From the NCBI GenBank assembly GCA_902790905.1, contig CADATO010000010.1, forward strand, positions 1-63,369: a stretch of 63,369 nt of DNA, written 5' to 3'. The translations under genes and the position numbers were made by a program. Below, in pieces: positions 16,573 through 29,674 of this stretch. The notes beneath the pieces were generated by a model that made no database searches, was not told the origin of the DNA, and worked only from the letters and a program-made list of their open reading frames with translations. Numbering within the stretch: position 1 is the first letter of the stretch; every line of letters begins with the position of its first letter. This DNA comes from an uncultured Eubacteriales bacterium (GTDB lineage Bacteria; Bacillota; Clostridia; Peptostreptococcales; Anaerovoracaceae).

Positions 16573-17403
16573 ATGAGAAAAGCATTGACGATCGCAGGGT
16601 CGGATACCTGCGGAGGCGCCGGCATTCAGGCAGACATCAAAACGATGACTATGAATGGGGTATATGCGATGAGCGCGATCACAGCGCTTACTGCGCAGAA
16701 TACGACCGGCGTCACAGGCATTATGGAGGCTTCGCCTCAGTTTCTTAAAGAGGAAATCGATGCGGTCTTCGAAGACATTTACCCGGACGCTGTGAAGATC
16801 GGTATGGTATCATCGACCGGCCTCATTGAAGTCATCGGGGAAAGACTCGGGCATTACGGTGCGAAGAACATCGTCGTGGATCCTGTCATGGTGGCAACGA
16901 GCGGTTCGCGTCTCATCGACGAAGAAGCCGTGGAGACGCTCGAAAAAGAACTGCTGCCTCTGGCTGCTCTGATCACACCCAATATTCCGGAAGCAGAAAT
17001 CCTCATGGGGCATCCGATCACGTCGGAAGACGACATGGAAAACGCCGCGAAGGATATCTTTGCGCGCTTCGGATGCGGCGTGCTGATCAAAGGCGGGCAC
17101 AGCATCAGCGATGCCAACGATGTACTCTTCGACGGGAAGGCGATCAAATGGTTCCACGGGAAAAGAATCGACAACCCGAACACGCACGGCACGGGCTGCA
17201 CGCTTTCGAGCGCGATCGCTGCAAATCTTGCAAAGGGGTTTGATCTTGAGACATCCGTCGAGAGGGCCAAGGCGTATATCTCCGGCGCGCTTGCGGCGAT
17301 GCTGGATCTGGGGCACGGTTCGGGACCGCTGAAACACAACTTTGACCTCACAGGCGAGTTCGCAAAAGAAGCGGACGATGCGGAAGCAGAAAGTGAGGCG
17401 TAG
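16573..17403 (+). CDS. thiD: Hydroxymethylpyrimidine / phosphomethylpyrimidine kinase
   Basis: A 276-residue ribokinase-like kinase that phosphorylates HMP twice, giving the HMP-PP used by ThiE. It begins ALTIAGSDTCGGAGIQADIK (the substrate-binding signature), followed by TALTAQNTTGV, VVDPVMVATSG, LITPNIPEAEIL, VLIKGGH and NTHGTGCTLSSAIA with the catalytic anion-hole Asp position changed to Thr-Gly-Cys as usual in the family. AAGGAG lies before the ATG at 16573. It follows the HAD gene and overlaps nothing, but sits 3 bases from cytX. Confidence 0.95.
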   Translation: MRKALTIAGSDTCGGAGIQADIKTMTMNGVYAMSAITALTAQNTTGVTGIMEASPQFLKEEIDAVFEDIYPDAVKIGMVSSTGLIEVIGERLGHYGAKNIVVDPVMVATSGSRLIDEEAVETLEKELLPLAALITPNIPEAEILMGHPITSEDDMENAAKDIFARFGCGVLIKGGHSISDANDVLFDGKAIKWFHGKRIDNPNTHGTGCTLSSAIAANLAKGFDLETSVERAKAYISGALAAMLDLGHGSGPLKHNFDLTGEFAKEADDAEAESEA

Positions 17404-17405
17404 CT

Positions 17406-18596
17406 GTGGAAGAAAAACGAACATCGATATTCGAGAACGCTCTGATCTGGTTCGGAGCGGCAGTTGGGCTGGCTGAAATACTGTCGGGGACGTTCCTGAC
17501 GCCGCTTGGTTTTGAGAAAGGCCTTTTGTCGATCATTGTGGGACATGTGATCGGCTGCTTCCTTCTCTTTCTGGCCGGCTACATAGGCGGCAAAAAGAGA
17601 ATGAGTGCGATGCAGACCGTCACGATCAGTTTCGGCGGCAAGGGCGCCTTCCTCTTTGCGTTCCTCAACGTGCTGCAGCTGGTGGGCTGGACCGCGATCA
17701 TGATCTATGACGGCGCACTGGCGGCAAACGGTGTCTTCGGCGCCGGGCATTGGCTGTGGGCTGTCGTCATCGGCGGTCTGATTCTTGTCTGGATCATCAT
17801 CGGCATCAGGAGCCTTGGGAAAGTAAACATTGTCGCGATGAGCGCACTGTTCATCCTGACGATCATTCTCTCCGTCATCATATTCAGAGACGGAGACCTG
17901 TCCGCACAGGCGGCGGGGGGCATGTCGTTCGGCGCAGCAATCGAGCTGAACGTCGCGATGCCGCTCTCCTGGGTGCCGCTGATCAGCGACTATACGCGTG
18001 AAGCGGAAAGGCCGGCGGCAGCGGCGGCCTGGTCATCGGTGGCGTACGGCTGCGTCAGCGCATGGATGTACATCATCGGTCTTGGCGCTGCGCTCCTCGC
18101 AGGGACGGGCGATATCGCCGAGATCATGCTCCGGGCAGGCCTCGGCATCGCAGGGCTCGTCATCGTTGTTCTGGCAACGGTAACGACAACGTTCCTGGAC
18201 GCGTACTCGGCAGGCGTTTCCAGCGAGATCTTCTCCGGGAAGGTCAACGGAAAGAAGGTCGCAATGGCGGCGACGGTGCTTGGAACGATAGCAGCGATTC
18301 TGTTCCCGATGGATGATATTACAGGATTCCTCTATCTGATCGGCTCGGTCTTCGCGCCGATGATCGCGATCATGATCGCAGACTTCTTCATCCTGAAGGA
18401 GGACCATTCCGGCAGGGCGGTCAACGCGGAGAGTCTGGTCGTATGGTTCATCGGATTCCTGCTGTACAGGAAACTGATGACGATCGATCTTCCGATCGGA
18501 AGCACGGTGATGGATATCCTGCTGACGATCGTGCTTTGCATCATCGTTGCGCTCGTAAGACGCGCCATCTTAGGAAAAAAATCTGCGCAGGCATAG
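17406..18596 (+). CDS. cytX: Hydroxymethylpyrimidine transporter of the NCS1 family
   Basis: A 396-residue permease with about 11-12 membrane segments. It belongs to the nucleobase:cation symporter-1 group named CytX, found repeatedly in TPP-regulated operons: WFGAAVGLAEILSGTF near the N terminus, GWTAIMIYDGA, PLSWVPLISDYTR, FLDAYSAGVSSE and IADFFILKEDH. It should import HMP or related pyrimidines for ThiD. The start is a GTG 3 bases after thiD, which suggests translational coupling. Confidence 0.92.
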   Translation: MEEKRTSIFENALIWFGAAVGLAEILSGTFLTPLGFEKGLLSIIVGHVIGCFLLFLAGYIGGKKRMSAMQTVTISFGGKGAFLFAFLNVLQLVGWTAIMIYDGALAANGVFGAGHWLWAVVIGGLILVWIIIGIRSLGKVNIVAMSALFILTIILSVIIFRDGDLSAQAAGGMSFGAAIELNVAMPLSWVPLISDYTREAERPAAAAAWSSVAYGCVSAWMYIIGLGAALLAGTGDIAEIMLRAGLGIAGLVIVVLATVTTTFLDAYSAGVSSEIFSGKVNGKKVAMAATVLGTIAAILFPMDDITGFLYLIGSVFAPMIAIMIADFFILKEDHSGRAVNAESLVVWFIGFLLYRKLMTIDLPIGSTVMDILLTIVLCIIVALVRRAILGKKSAQA

Positions 18597-18625
18597 TGCG
18601 GACAGCCATATTAGGAGAAATGAAA

Positions 18626-19306
18626 ATGGAGAAAATGAAAGTCACTGACAGACTGCTTGCAGCAACAGCTGAGATTTGGGATGGATACTACACCCATCCG
18701 TTCGTCGAAGGCTTACGGGACGGCACACTCGACAAAGAGAAGTTCCGGTATTACATCATGCAGGATTATCTGTACCTGATCGATTACGCGAGGGTGTTCG
18801 CGATCGGTGCGGCGAAGGCACCCGATATTCCTACCATGACGATGTTCGCGCATGAGTGCGTATCGATTCTTGACAACGAAATGGATACGCATAACGGGTA
18901 TATGGGCGTTCTGCAGATCCGGCAGGAAGAACTCGATGCGATGCCGATGGCGATCGAGAATGCATCGTATACAGCGTACATGCTCCGCGTGGCATATCAG
19001 GAAGATGCCGGCCCGATCTGTGCGTCGATCCTGGCGTGTGCGTACAGCTACGAAGTCCTGGCCAAAAGGATGAAGGCAGACAGGCCGGAGTGCCTTGACG
19101 ATCCGTTCTACGGCGACTGGATCCGTGGCTATGCGAGCGAGGAATATGCAGAATTCAATAAAGGGCTGATGGAGATGACCAACAGGCTGACGGCGGGGAT
19201 CAGTGAAGAGGCTTATGAGCACCTCGAGAGAATCTTCGTCGACTGCTCCAGATTTGAGACAGGCTTCTGGGATATGGCCTGGAATTATGGAGGGACCACG
19301 AAATGA
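18626..19306 (+). CDS. tenA: Aminopyrimidine aminohydrolase / thiaminase II
   Basis: A 226-residue all-helical TenA protein that hydrolyses 4-amino-5-aminomethyl-2-methylpyrimidine to HMP and can cleave thiamine. Seen are the IWDGYYTHPFVEGL start, FRYYIMQDYLYL with the substrate Asp near residue 47, the nucleophile Cys138 in ILACAYSYEVL, and a C-terminal Glu-rich helix. ATG 18626 is chosen because AGGAG lies eight bases before it; ATG 18620 is too close. It salvages pyrimidine from degraded thiamine and overlaps the next hydrolase gene. Confidence 0.94.
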   Translation: MEKMKVTDRLLAATAEIWDGYYTHPFVEGLRDGTLDKEKFRYYIMQDYLYLIDYARVFAIGAAKAPDIPTMTMFAHECVSILDNEMDTHNGYMGVLQIRQEELDAMPMAIENASYTAYMLRVAYQEDAGPICASILACAYSYEVLAKRMKADRPECLDDPFYGDWIRGYASEEYAEFNKGLMEMTNRLTAGISEEAYEHLERIFVDCSRFETGFWDMAWNYGGTTK

Positions 19307-20544
19307 GTTTGGAAAACAGCACGGTAAAAAAGATAAAGGAAATGGCGGAGGCATACCTTCCCGCACAGACGGATCTTCTGATGAAGTTCTGCGCGCTCGA
19401 CAGCGAGTCGAACTACGTCGAAGGGAACAGGCAGGTCGTGGACATTGCTGAAGAAGTCCTTGGAACCATCCCGGGCATCGAGATCAGCGAGATGTTCTTC
19501 GAAGGAACGGGCACACACGTCATTGCGAAACTGCGGCCTGAAAACCCGGATGGAAAGATCGTCCTGAACGCGCATCTCGATACGGTCTTTCCGGTGGGAT
19601 ACGCGGAGAAGTTCCCGCCGCACATCGATGAGGACGGATGGCTTTGGGGACTTGGTTCGGGCGACTGCAAAGCGGGATTTGTCGTATCGGCGTTCGCTGT
19701 GAAAATTGCATCGGAACTTGGGATCCTCCCGAACAAGGAAATTGTCATGCTCTACACCTGCGATGAGGAAATCGGTTCACCGACGTCGAGCAAAGTGTTC
19801 GAGAAGGAAGCTGCCGGCGCCGACTGCGCCTACGTATTCGAAGCGGCGATCGAAACGGATGCGGACGGCAATGCTGTATCCGGGGCGCAGGCCGATGCGG
19901 GCGCTGCAGCGCCTGACAGCTACGGTATCGTCACGCAGCGTGACGGCGTTATCCTCGGCGCACTGGATATCAAGGGCGTGGAGGCCCATGCGGGCGGGGC
20001 TTATATGGAAGGCCACAGCGCCGTTAAGGAACTCGCCCACAAGATCCTGAAGTACTACAGCTTCAACGATTATGAAAGAGAAATCTATTACAACGTGGCG
20101 CCGGTCAGAGGCGGACGGCCGAACGGGATCGTCGCGGGAGATGCGCATATGGAGTTTTGCGTAGCCGGACTGCCGACGAATGATTCGTTCGCTGAGGCCG
20201 AGGCGAATATCGAATCCCTGGCCGCATCCAATGAGGATCCTGTCTGTGAAACGACGGTCGAGCATCATATCCTGTTCCCAGCTCTTGAGCGTACGGAGGA
20301 GAACGCTCAGCTGGTAGATCTTGCAAAGAGAGCAGGTGAGATGATCGGGATGCACATATCCGAGACTGCCGATCCGACGGCGACCGACGCCTGCTGGTTC
20401 TGCTATTACGGCGTGCCGGCGGTCGATTCTTTCGGCCCGGTGCAAAGGGGCATGCATACGACCGAGGAGAGACTGCTCCTTAAGACAGTGCCGCCGAAGA
20501 CGGCGCTGTTCGCAGCGATGCTCGGGATGATGGACGAAGAATGA
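19303..20544 (+). CDS. M20-family metallohydrolase, candidate formylaminopyrimidine deformylase
   Basis: A 413-residue dinuclear zinc hydrolase. Metal and catalytic residues are in NAHLDTVF (His91, Asp93), GLGSGDCKAG (Asp121), and YTCDEEIGS (Glu155/Glu156), with a lid domain around residues 210-320. M20 members include peptidases and the B. subtilis/B. halodurans YlmB enzyme, which removes the formyl group from base-degraded thiamine pyrimidine to make the TenA substrate. Its ATG overlaps the tenA stop (ATGA) in a TPP-controlled operon, so a YlmB-like role is a good inference. Sequence alone would also allow a carboxypeptidase G2-like activity. Confidence 0.85.
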   Translation: MSLENSTVKKIKEMAEAYLPAQTDLLMKFCALDSESNYVEGNRQVVDIAEEVLGTIPGIEISEMFFEGTGTHVIAKLRPENPDGKIVLNAHLDTVFPVGYAEKFPPHIDEDGWLWGLGSGDCKAGFVVSAFAVKIASELGILPNKEIVMLYTCDEEIGSPTSSKVFEKEAAGADCAYVFEAAIETDADGNAVSGAQADAGAAAPDSYGIVTQRDGVILGALDIKGVEAHAGGAYMEGHSAVKELAHKILKYYSFNDYEREIYYNVAPVRGGRPNGIVAGDAHMEFCVAGLPTNDSFAEAEANIESLAASNEDPVCETTVEHHILFPALERTEENAQLVDLAKRAGEMIGMHISETADPTATDACWFCYYGVPAVDSFGPVQRGMHTTEERLLLKTVPPKTALFAAMLGMMDEE

Positions 20545-20564
20545 TGTTTTTATGCATCCAACAT

Positions 20565-20593
20565 TTGTCATGCGCCCGTGGATACAATATAAT
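20565..20593 (+). promoter_or_regulatory. Promoter downstream of the thiamine operon
   Basis: TTGTCA (20565-20570), a 17-bp spacer and a perfect TATAAT (20588-20593). It would transcribe the remnant at 20610 and probably the aldo-keto reductase gene at 20963. Confidence 0.65.
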
Positions 20594-20609
20594 GGACAAA
20601 AGCCTTTAA

Positions 20610-20927
20610 GAAGATTTACACAGGGCTGAAAAGGATACGGGCTATGATCTGTCCTACGATGAAGATGAACTGGCACAGGACACCTACGTCCCGTATATCG
20701 GCACCTACAAGGTGGGTGCACTGCCTGCTGACGAAGCGATTCCGCCGGCCATCGATGACGAAGAGGAAACGCCTACTGCCGGCACGGAGGAACCCGCGGC
20801 GAAAGACGACTCCGTCAAGACAGGGGATGAGACCAATACACTGCCAGCTGCACTGGCTCTGACAGGCAGCGCACTGGTGCTCGCCGGATACCTGTTCGGC
20901 AGAAGACGCAAGGGTCAGCAGCAGTAA
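20610..20927 (+). pseudogene. C-terminal remnant of a sortase-anchored surface protein
   Basis: The frame reads through YDLSYDEDELAQDTYVPYIG, an acidic Pro/Thr/Glu linker, then DDSVKTGDETNTLPAALALT, a hydrophobic segment and a tail ending FGRRRKGQQQ. That is a cell-wall sorting signal of the VKTGD type found in many Clostridia. No start codon with a ribosome site exists; an in-frame TAA at 20607 closes the frame five codons after a short ATG at 20592. The N-terminal bulk of the protein is missing, so this is probably a decayed gene end. Confidence 0.65.
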
Positions 20928-20962
20928 GCTGTCTGAAGAATAGCAGAAAGGTTGCAGGATAT

Positions 20963-22096
20963 ATGATCTACAGGGTTTTTCAGGACCTGAAACTGTCGGC
21001 GCTCGGATTTGGCGCGATGCGTCTGCCGGTGATCGATGGTGACGACAGCAGGATCGATGAAGCGGCTGCCATGAAGATGGTGGACACCGCTATGGCAAAC
21101 GGCATCAACTATTATGATACAGCCTGGGGTTATCATGGTGAGAACTCTGAGCTTGTTATGGGCAAAGCGCTCGCAAAGTATCCGAGAGAGAACTTCTATC
21201 TGGCGACGAAGTTCCCCGGATACGACCCCGGCAACTGGGGCAAGGTCGAAGAGATCTTCGAAAAGCAGCTCGAAAAACTGCAGGTGGAATACTTCGATTT
21301 CTACCTGTTCCACAACGTCTGCGAGATGAACATCGACGCCTATCTGGACGATGAAAAATACGGCATTTACAGCTACCTGATGGAGCAGAAAAAGAACGGC
21401 CGGATCAAGCACCTTGGCTTCTCCTGCCACGGGGCAATGGACATTCTGAAGCGATTCCTCGACGCCTACGGTAACGACATGGAATTCTGCCAGCTCCAGC
21501 TCAACTACCTCGACTGGACCTTCCAGCACGACAAAGAGAAGGTCGAAGTCCTGAACGAGAAAAACATCCCGGTCTGGGTCATGGAGCCTCTGCGCGGCGG
21601 CAAGCTGGCAAAGCTTGAGCCCGCTTATGAGGAATCGCTCAAAGCCCTCCGCCCGGATGAAGAGATCCCGGCTTGGGCGTTCCGGTTCCTGCAGAGCATC
21701 CCGTCTGTGACGATGATCCTCTCCGGCATGTCCAACCAGGAACAGCTCGAGAAAAACCTCAAGACCTTCGAGACAGATCAGAAACTGAATGAAGAGGAGA
21801 TGCAGACGCTGCTCGGCATCGCAGACAAGATGCTCTCCGTCGGCACTGTGCCCTGCACGGCCTGCCATTACTGCGTGAGCCACTGTCCGCAGGGGCTGGA
21901 CATCCCGCACCTGCTGTCTCTTTACAATGAGCACGCTTACACGGGCGGCGGATTCATTGCGCCGATGGCGCTGTCCGCACTGGACGAGGATAAGAAGCCG
22001 CAGTCGTGCATCGGCTGCCGCAGCTGTGAGCAGGTGTGCCCGCAGCAGATCAAGATTTCGGAAGTCATGGCGGACTTCACCGAAAAGCTTGGATAA
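20963..22096 (+). CDS. Aldo-keto reductase with C-terminal ferredoxin-like domain
   Basis: A 377-residue protein: residues 1-285 form an aldo-keto reductase barrel (LGFGAMRLP, NYYDTAWGYHGENSE with the catalytic Tyr region, LATKFPG with Lys, FYLFHNV with His, and VMEPLRGGKL). The last 90 residues hold two Cys clusters, CTACHYCVSHCP and CIGCRSCEQVCP, expected to bind [4Fe-4S] clusters. This COG1453-type fusion is common in anaerobes; physiological substrates are mostly unknown. The Fe-S domain suggests electron exchange with ferredoxin. AGAAAGG precedes the start. Confidence 0.9.
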   Translation: MIYRVFQDLKLSALGFGAMRLPVIDGDDSRIDEAAAMKMVDTAMANGINYYDTAWGYHGENSELVMGKALAKYPRENFYLATKFPGYDPGNWGKVEEIFEKQLEKLQVEYFDFYLFHNVCEMNIDAYLDDEKYGIYSYLMEQKKNGRIKHLGFSCHGAMDILKRFLDAYGNDMEFCQLQLNYLDWTFQHDKEKVEVLNEKNIPVWVMEPLRGGKLAKLEPAYEESLKALRPDEEIPAWAFRFLQSIPSVTMILSGMSNQEQLEKNLKTFETDQKLNEEEMQTLLGIADKMLSVGTVPCTACHYCVSHCPQGLDIPHLLSLYNEHAYTGGGFIAPMALSALDEDKKPQSCIGCRSCEQVCPQQIKISEVMADFTEKLG

Positions 22097-22149
22097 TGAT
22101 GGCCGGGGCGGCAGGGCCGCTCCGGTTTTCCGTAAGAAAGAGGATAAAA

Positions 22150-23082
22150 ATGCAGATCATAACAGTTGCCATGATCGGCGCCGGCAACCTCGGCGCGTAT
22201 GTGGTCCGTGGACTGACGGGCACGCTGGGAGATGACCTCTGGGTCATCGCAGAGGGGGAGCGCAAAGAGCGCTTGGAAAAAGACGGCCTGATCATCAATG
22301 ACAAGCCGTACACTCTGCACGTCCGCACACCGGAGGAGGCCAGCGGGGCGGATCTCATTATCGTCTGCGTCAAGTACCACGCGCTGCGGGAGATCCTGCC
22401 GGCGGTGAAGACGATCGCCGGTCCGCACACGCTCGTGATGAGCCTGCTGAACGGCGTGGACAGCGAGGAAATCCTAGCGGAAGCGATCCCGAAAGAGCAG
22501 ATCGTACATGCCATGATCCGCGTGGTGGCGGACAGGGACGGCAACCGGATCCATATTCAGCCGACCGGCAAGGGCATGGGCATCCACTACGGGCAGGTGC
22601 GCGGCATTCCCGATGAGGCATCGCTCCGTGCACTGGACGACCTGTTCGCAGGAGCTGCATTCGATGCGGTCCGCGATGAGGACATCCTGACATCGATGTG
22701 GTCCAAATACGCGTTCAACAACTGTGAGAATCTGCCGCAGGCGGTGCTCGATGCGGGTGTCGGCTGTTTTGAGGACAGTGCGCATATGGCGTGGGTGCGT
22801 TCGATGATCTACGAGGAAACGCGCATGGTCGCAGCGGCAGAAGGCGTGACGCTGCCGCCGGAACCGAAACACGTCACCTCGGCGCAGTTCCCGAAGCACG
22901 CGATCTACTCGACGCTGCAGGATCTGCGGGCGGGCAGAAAGACCGAGACGGAGATGTTCGCCGGCACCCTGCTGCGGCTGGCGGAGAAGCACGGGCTGCA
23001 CGTGCCGTATACGGAGATGCTGTACCATCTGCTGTGCGCATTCGAGGAGAAAAACGCGGGGCTGTTCGACTACACGGAGTAG
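22150..23082 (+). CDS. panE: 2-dehydropantoate 2-reductase (ketopantoate reductase family)
   Basis: A 310-residue NADPH-dependent reductase, ketopantoate to pantoate in CoA biosynthesis. The N-terminal Rossmann fold has VAMIGAGNLGAYV; KYHALREIL carries the conserved Lys, followed by SLLNGVDSEEIL. The C-terminal domain has SMWSKYAFNNCENLPQA, the family's K-N-x3-N helix in modified form. The ATG at 22150 follows GAAAGAGGA. As no panB or panC is near, a related 2-keto acid reductase role cannot be excluded. Confidence 0.82.
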   Translation: MQIITVAMIGAGNLGAYVVRGLTGTLGDDLWVIAEGERKERLEKDGLIINDKPYTLHVRTPEEASGADLIIVCVKYHALREILPAVKTIAGPHTLVMSLLNGVDSEEILAEAIPKEQIVHAMIRVVADRDGNRIHIQPTGKGMGIHYGQVRGIPDEASLRALDDLFAGAAFDAVRDEDILTSMWSKYAFNNCENLPQAVLDAGVGCFEDSAHMAWVRSMIYEETRMVAAAEGVTLPPEPKHVTSAQFPKHAIYSTLQDLRAGRKTETEMFAGTLLRLAEKHGLHVPYTEMLYHLLCAFEEKNAGLFDYTE

Positions 23083-23104
23083 TGTGCAGACACCCGCAGA
23101 AGTG

Positions 23105-23118
23105 CGAACATGTGTTTG
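23105..23118 (+). promoter_or_regulatory. LexA (SOS) box upstream of uvrBA
   Basis: CGAACATGTGTTTG fits the Bacillus-type LexA/DinR consensus CGAAC-N4-GTTYN with only the last base off the palindrome. It overlaps the -35 element of the uvrB promoter (23116-23121), a position at which bound LexA would block polymerase. Confidence 0.8.
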
Positions 23119-23144
23119 CGAAAGTATGGCGTCTATGGTACAAT
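23116..23144 (+). promoter_or_regulatory. uvrBA promoter
   Basis: TTGCGA (23116-23121), a 17-bp spacer and TACAAT (23139-23144). The -10 element lies in the loop of the hairpin at 23130-23156. Confidence 0.7.
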
Positions 23145-23161
23145 GTGCCATAGACGTTTTT
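23130..23161 (+). terminator. Terminator between panE and uvrB
   Basis: CGTCTATGG / CCATAGACG, a perfect 9-bp stem with a 9-base loop, then TTTTTC. It would end transcripts arriving from panE, while the uvrB transcript starts inside its 3' arm and so escapes it. Confidence 0.75.
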
Positions 23162-23208
23162 CATCCGGCGCCCGCATTTCGGGCGGGTAAAAATGGGACT
23201 GATATACT

Positions 23209-25191
<1,983 letters not shown>

Positions 25192-25239
25192 GAAAAAAGA
25201 CGCCTGCACAGGCGATTCCACAAGAAGAACAAAAGTATA

Positions 25240-28080
<2,841 letters not shown>

Positions 28081-28180
28081 TACTGTTAGCGGTCTTTGAA
28101 AAAGGCCGCGCCGCAGGCATGCCGCCCGCGGGCCAATTTGTACGGGCTGAGAATGAGAAGACCCGGAAAGGACATCACTG

Positions 28181-29611
28181 ATGGTAGATAAGAATAACCT
28201 TACGCTGCTGACCGACTTTTATGAACTGACTATGGCCAACGGCTATTTTGAAGCGGACATGAAGGACGACATCGCGTACTTCGACTGCTTTTTCCGCGAT
28301 GTGCCGGATGACGGCGGCTTCGCGATCTTTGCGGGGCTGAACGAGATCATCGACTACATGGAAAATCTGAAGTTCAGCGAAGAGGACATCGAGTTCCTGC
28401 GCCGCAAGGGTGGAATGAGTGAGCGATTCCTCGAGTATCTGAAGGACTTCAAGTTCGAGTGCGACGTCTGGGCGATCCCGGAAGGCACACCGATCTTCCC
28501 AGGCGAGCCGATCCTCACGGTCAGAGGGCCGGTCATGCAGGCGCAGTTCGTCGAGACGATGATCCTGCTGCTGGTCAACCACGAGAGCCTCATCGCGACG
28601 AAGGCCAACCGCATCGTCAGAGCAGCACAGGGGCGTGCCATCATGGAATTCGGCAGCCGCCGCGCGCACGGTGCAAGTGCGGCGATCTACGGCGCCAGAG
28701 CGGCCTATATCGGTGGCTGCATCGGGACTGCCTGCACGGTCTGCGAAAGAGACATGGGCATCAAGGCGCTCGGCACCATGGCCCACAGCTGGGTCCAGAT
28801 GTTTCCGGACGAATATACGGCATTCAAGAAGTACGCGGAGATCTATCCGGAAAACTGCGTGCTGCTCGTAGATACCTATAACGTACTGAAGTCGGGCGTG
28901 CCCGCTGCGATCAGGGTCTTCAAGGAGATGAAACCGCAGAAGATGGGCATCCGTATCGACAGCGGCGACGTTTCCTATCTGACCAAGAAGGCCAGAAAGA
29001 TGCTGGACGAAGCGGGGCTGCAGGAGTGCACCATCGCGGTCTCCAACTCACTGGATGAGTACATCATCCGCGACGTCATCTTGGAAGGTGCCTGCATCGA
29101 CAGCTTCGGCGTCGGCGAGCGACTGATCACCGCGAAGTCCTCTCCGGTCTTCGGCGGCGTTTACAAGCTCTGCGCGCTGGAGAAGGACGGCGAACTGATC
29201 CCGAAGATGAAGATCAGCGAGAACGTCGGCAAGATCACCAACCCGGGCTTCAAGACGCTGTACCGCCTGTTCGACCTCGATACCGACCGGGCGATCGCGG
29301 ACCTGATCACGCTGGACGACGAACCCGAACCCACGGGCGAGGATATGGAGATCTTCGACCCGCAGAATATCTGGAAACACAAGACCGTTACCAACTACTA
29401 CGCAAAGAATCTGCGCGTGCCGATCTTCGAGAAGGGCAAGCTCGTCTACGACAAGCCCTCCATTGAAGAGATCCGCGCGTACTGCCTCAAGCAGGTGGAC
29501 AGCCTCTGGGAGGAAATCAAGCGTTTTGAGAATCCGCAGACTTACTACGTCGACCTTTCTGAAAAGCTTTGGGAAATGAAGCAGGATCTGCTGAACGCGC
29601 ACAACCGCTAA
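28181..29611 (+). CDS. pncB: Nicotinate phosphoribosyltransferase
   Basis: A 476-residue type II phosphoribosyltransferase that makes nicotinate mononucleotide from nicotinate and PRPP in NAD salvage. Seen are LLTDFYELTMANGYF at the start, FEFGSRRAHG with the catalytic phospho-His region, GTMAHSWVQMF, LLVDTYNVLKSG, IRIDSGDVSYL and FGVGERLITA. GGAAAGGA precedes the ATG. It follows uvrA by 100 bases and might be read through from that operon. Confidence 0.95.
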   Translation: MVDKNNLTLLTDFYELTMANGYFEADMKDDIAYFDCFFRDVPDDGGFAIFAGLNEIIDYMENLKFSEEDIEFLRRKGGMSERFLEYLKDFKFECDVWAIPEGTPIFPGEPILTVRGPVMQAQFVETMILLLVNHESLIATKANRIVRAAQGRAIMEFGSRRAHGASAAIYGARAAYIGGCIGTACTVCERDMGIKALGTMAHSWVQMFPDEYTAFKKYAEIYPENCVLLVDTYNVLKSGVPAAIRVFKEMKPQKMGIRIDSGDVSYLTKKARKMLDEAGLQECTIAVSNSLDEYIIRDVILEGACIDSFGVGERLITAKSSPVFGGVYKLCALEKDGELIPKMKISENVGKITNPGFKTLYRLFDLDTDRAIADLITLDDEPEPTGEDMEIFDPQNIWKHKTVTNYYAKNLRVPIFEKGKLVYDKPSIEEIRAYCLKQVDSLWEEIKRFENPQTYYVDLSEKLWEMKQDLLNAHNR

Positions 29612-29674
29612 GCAGCCTGCACTCCGCAATTACCGGCGGATACAATACTGCACATGGAATGAAAGGAAACAGCT

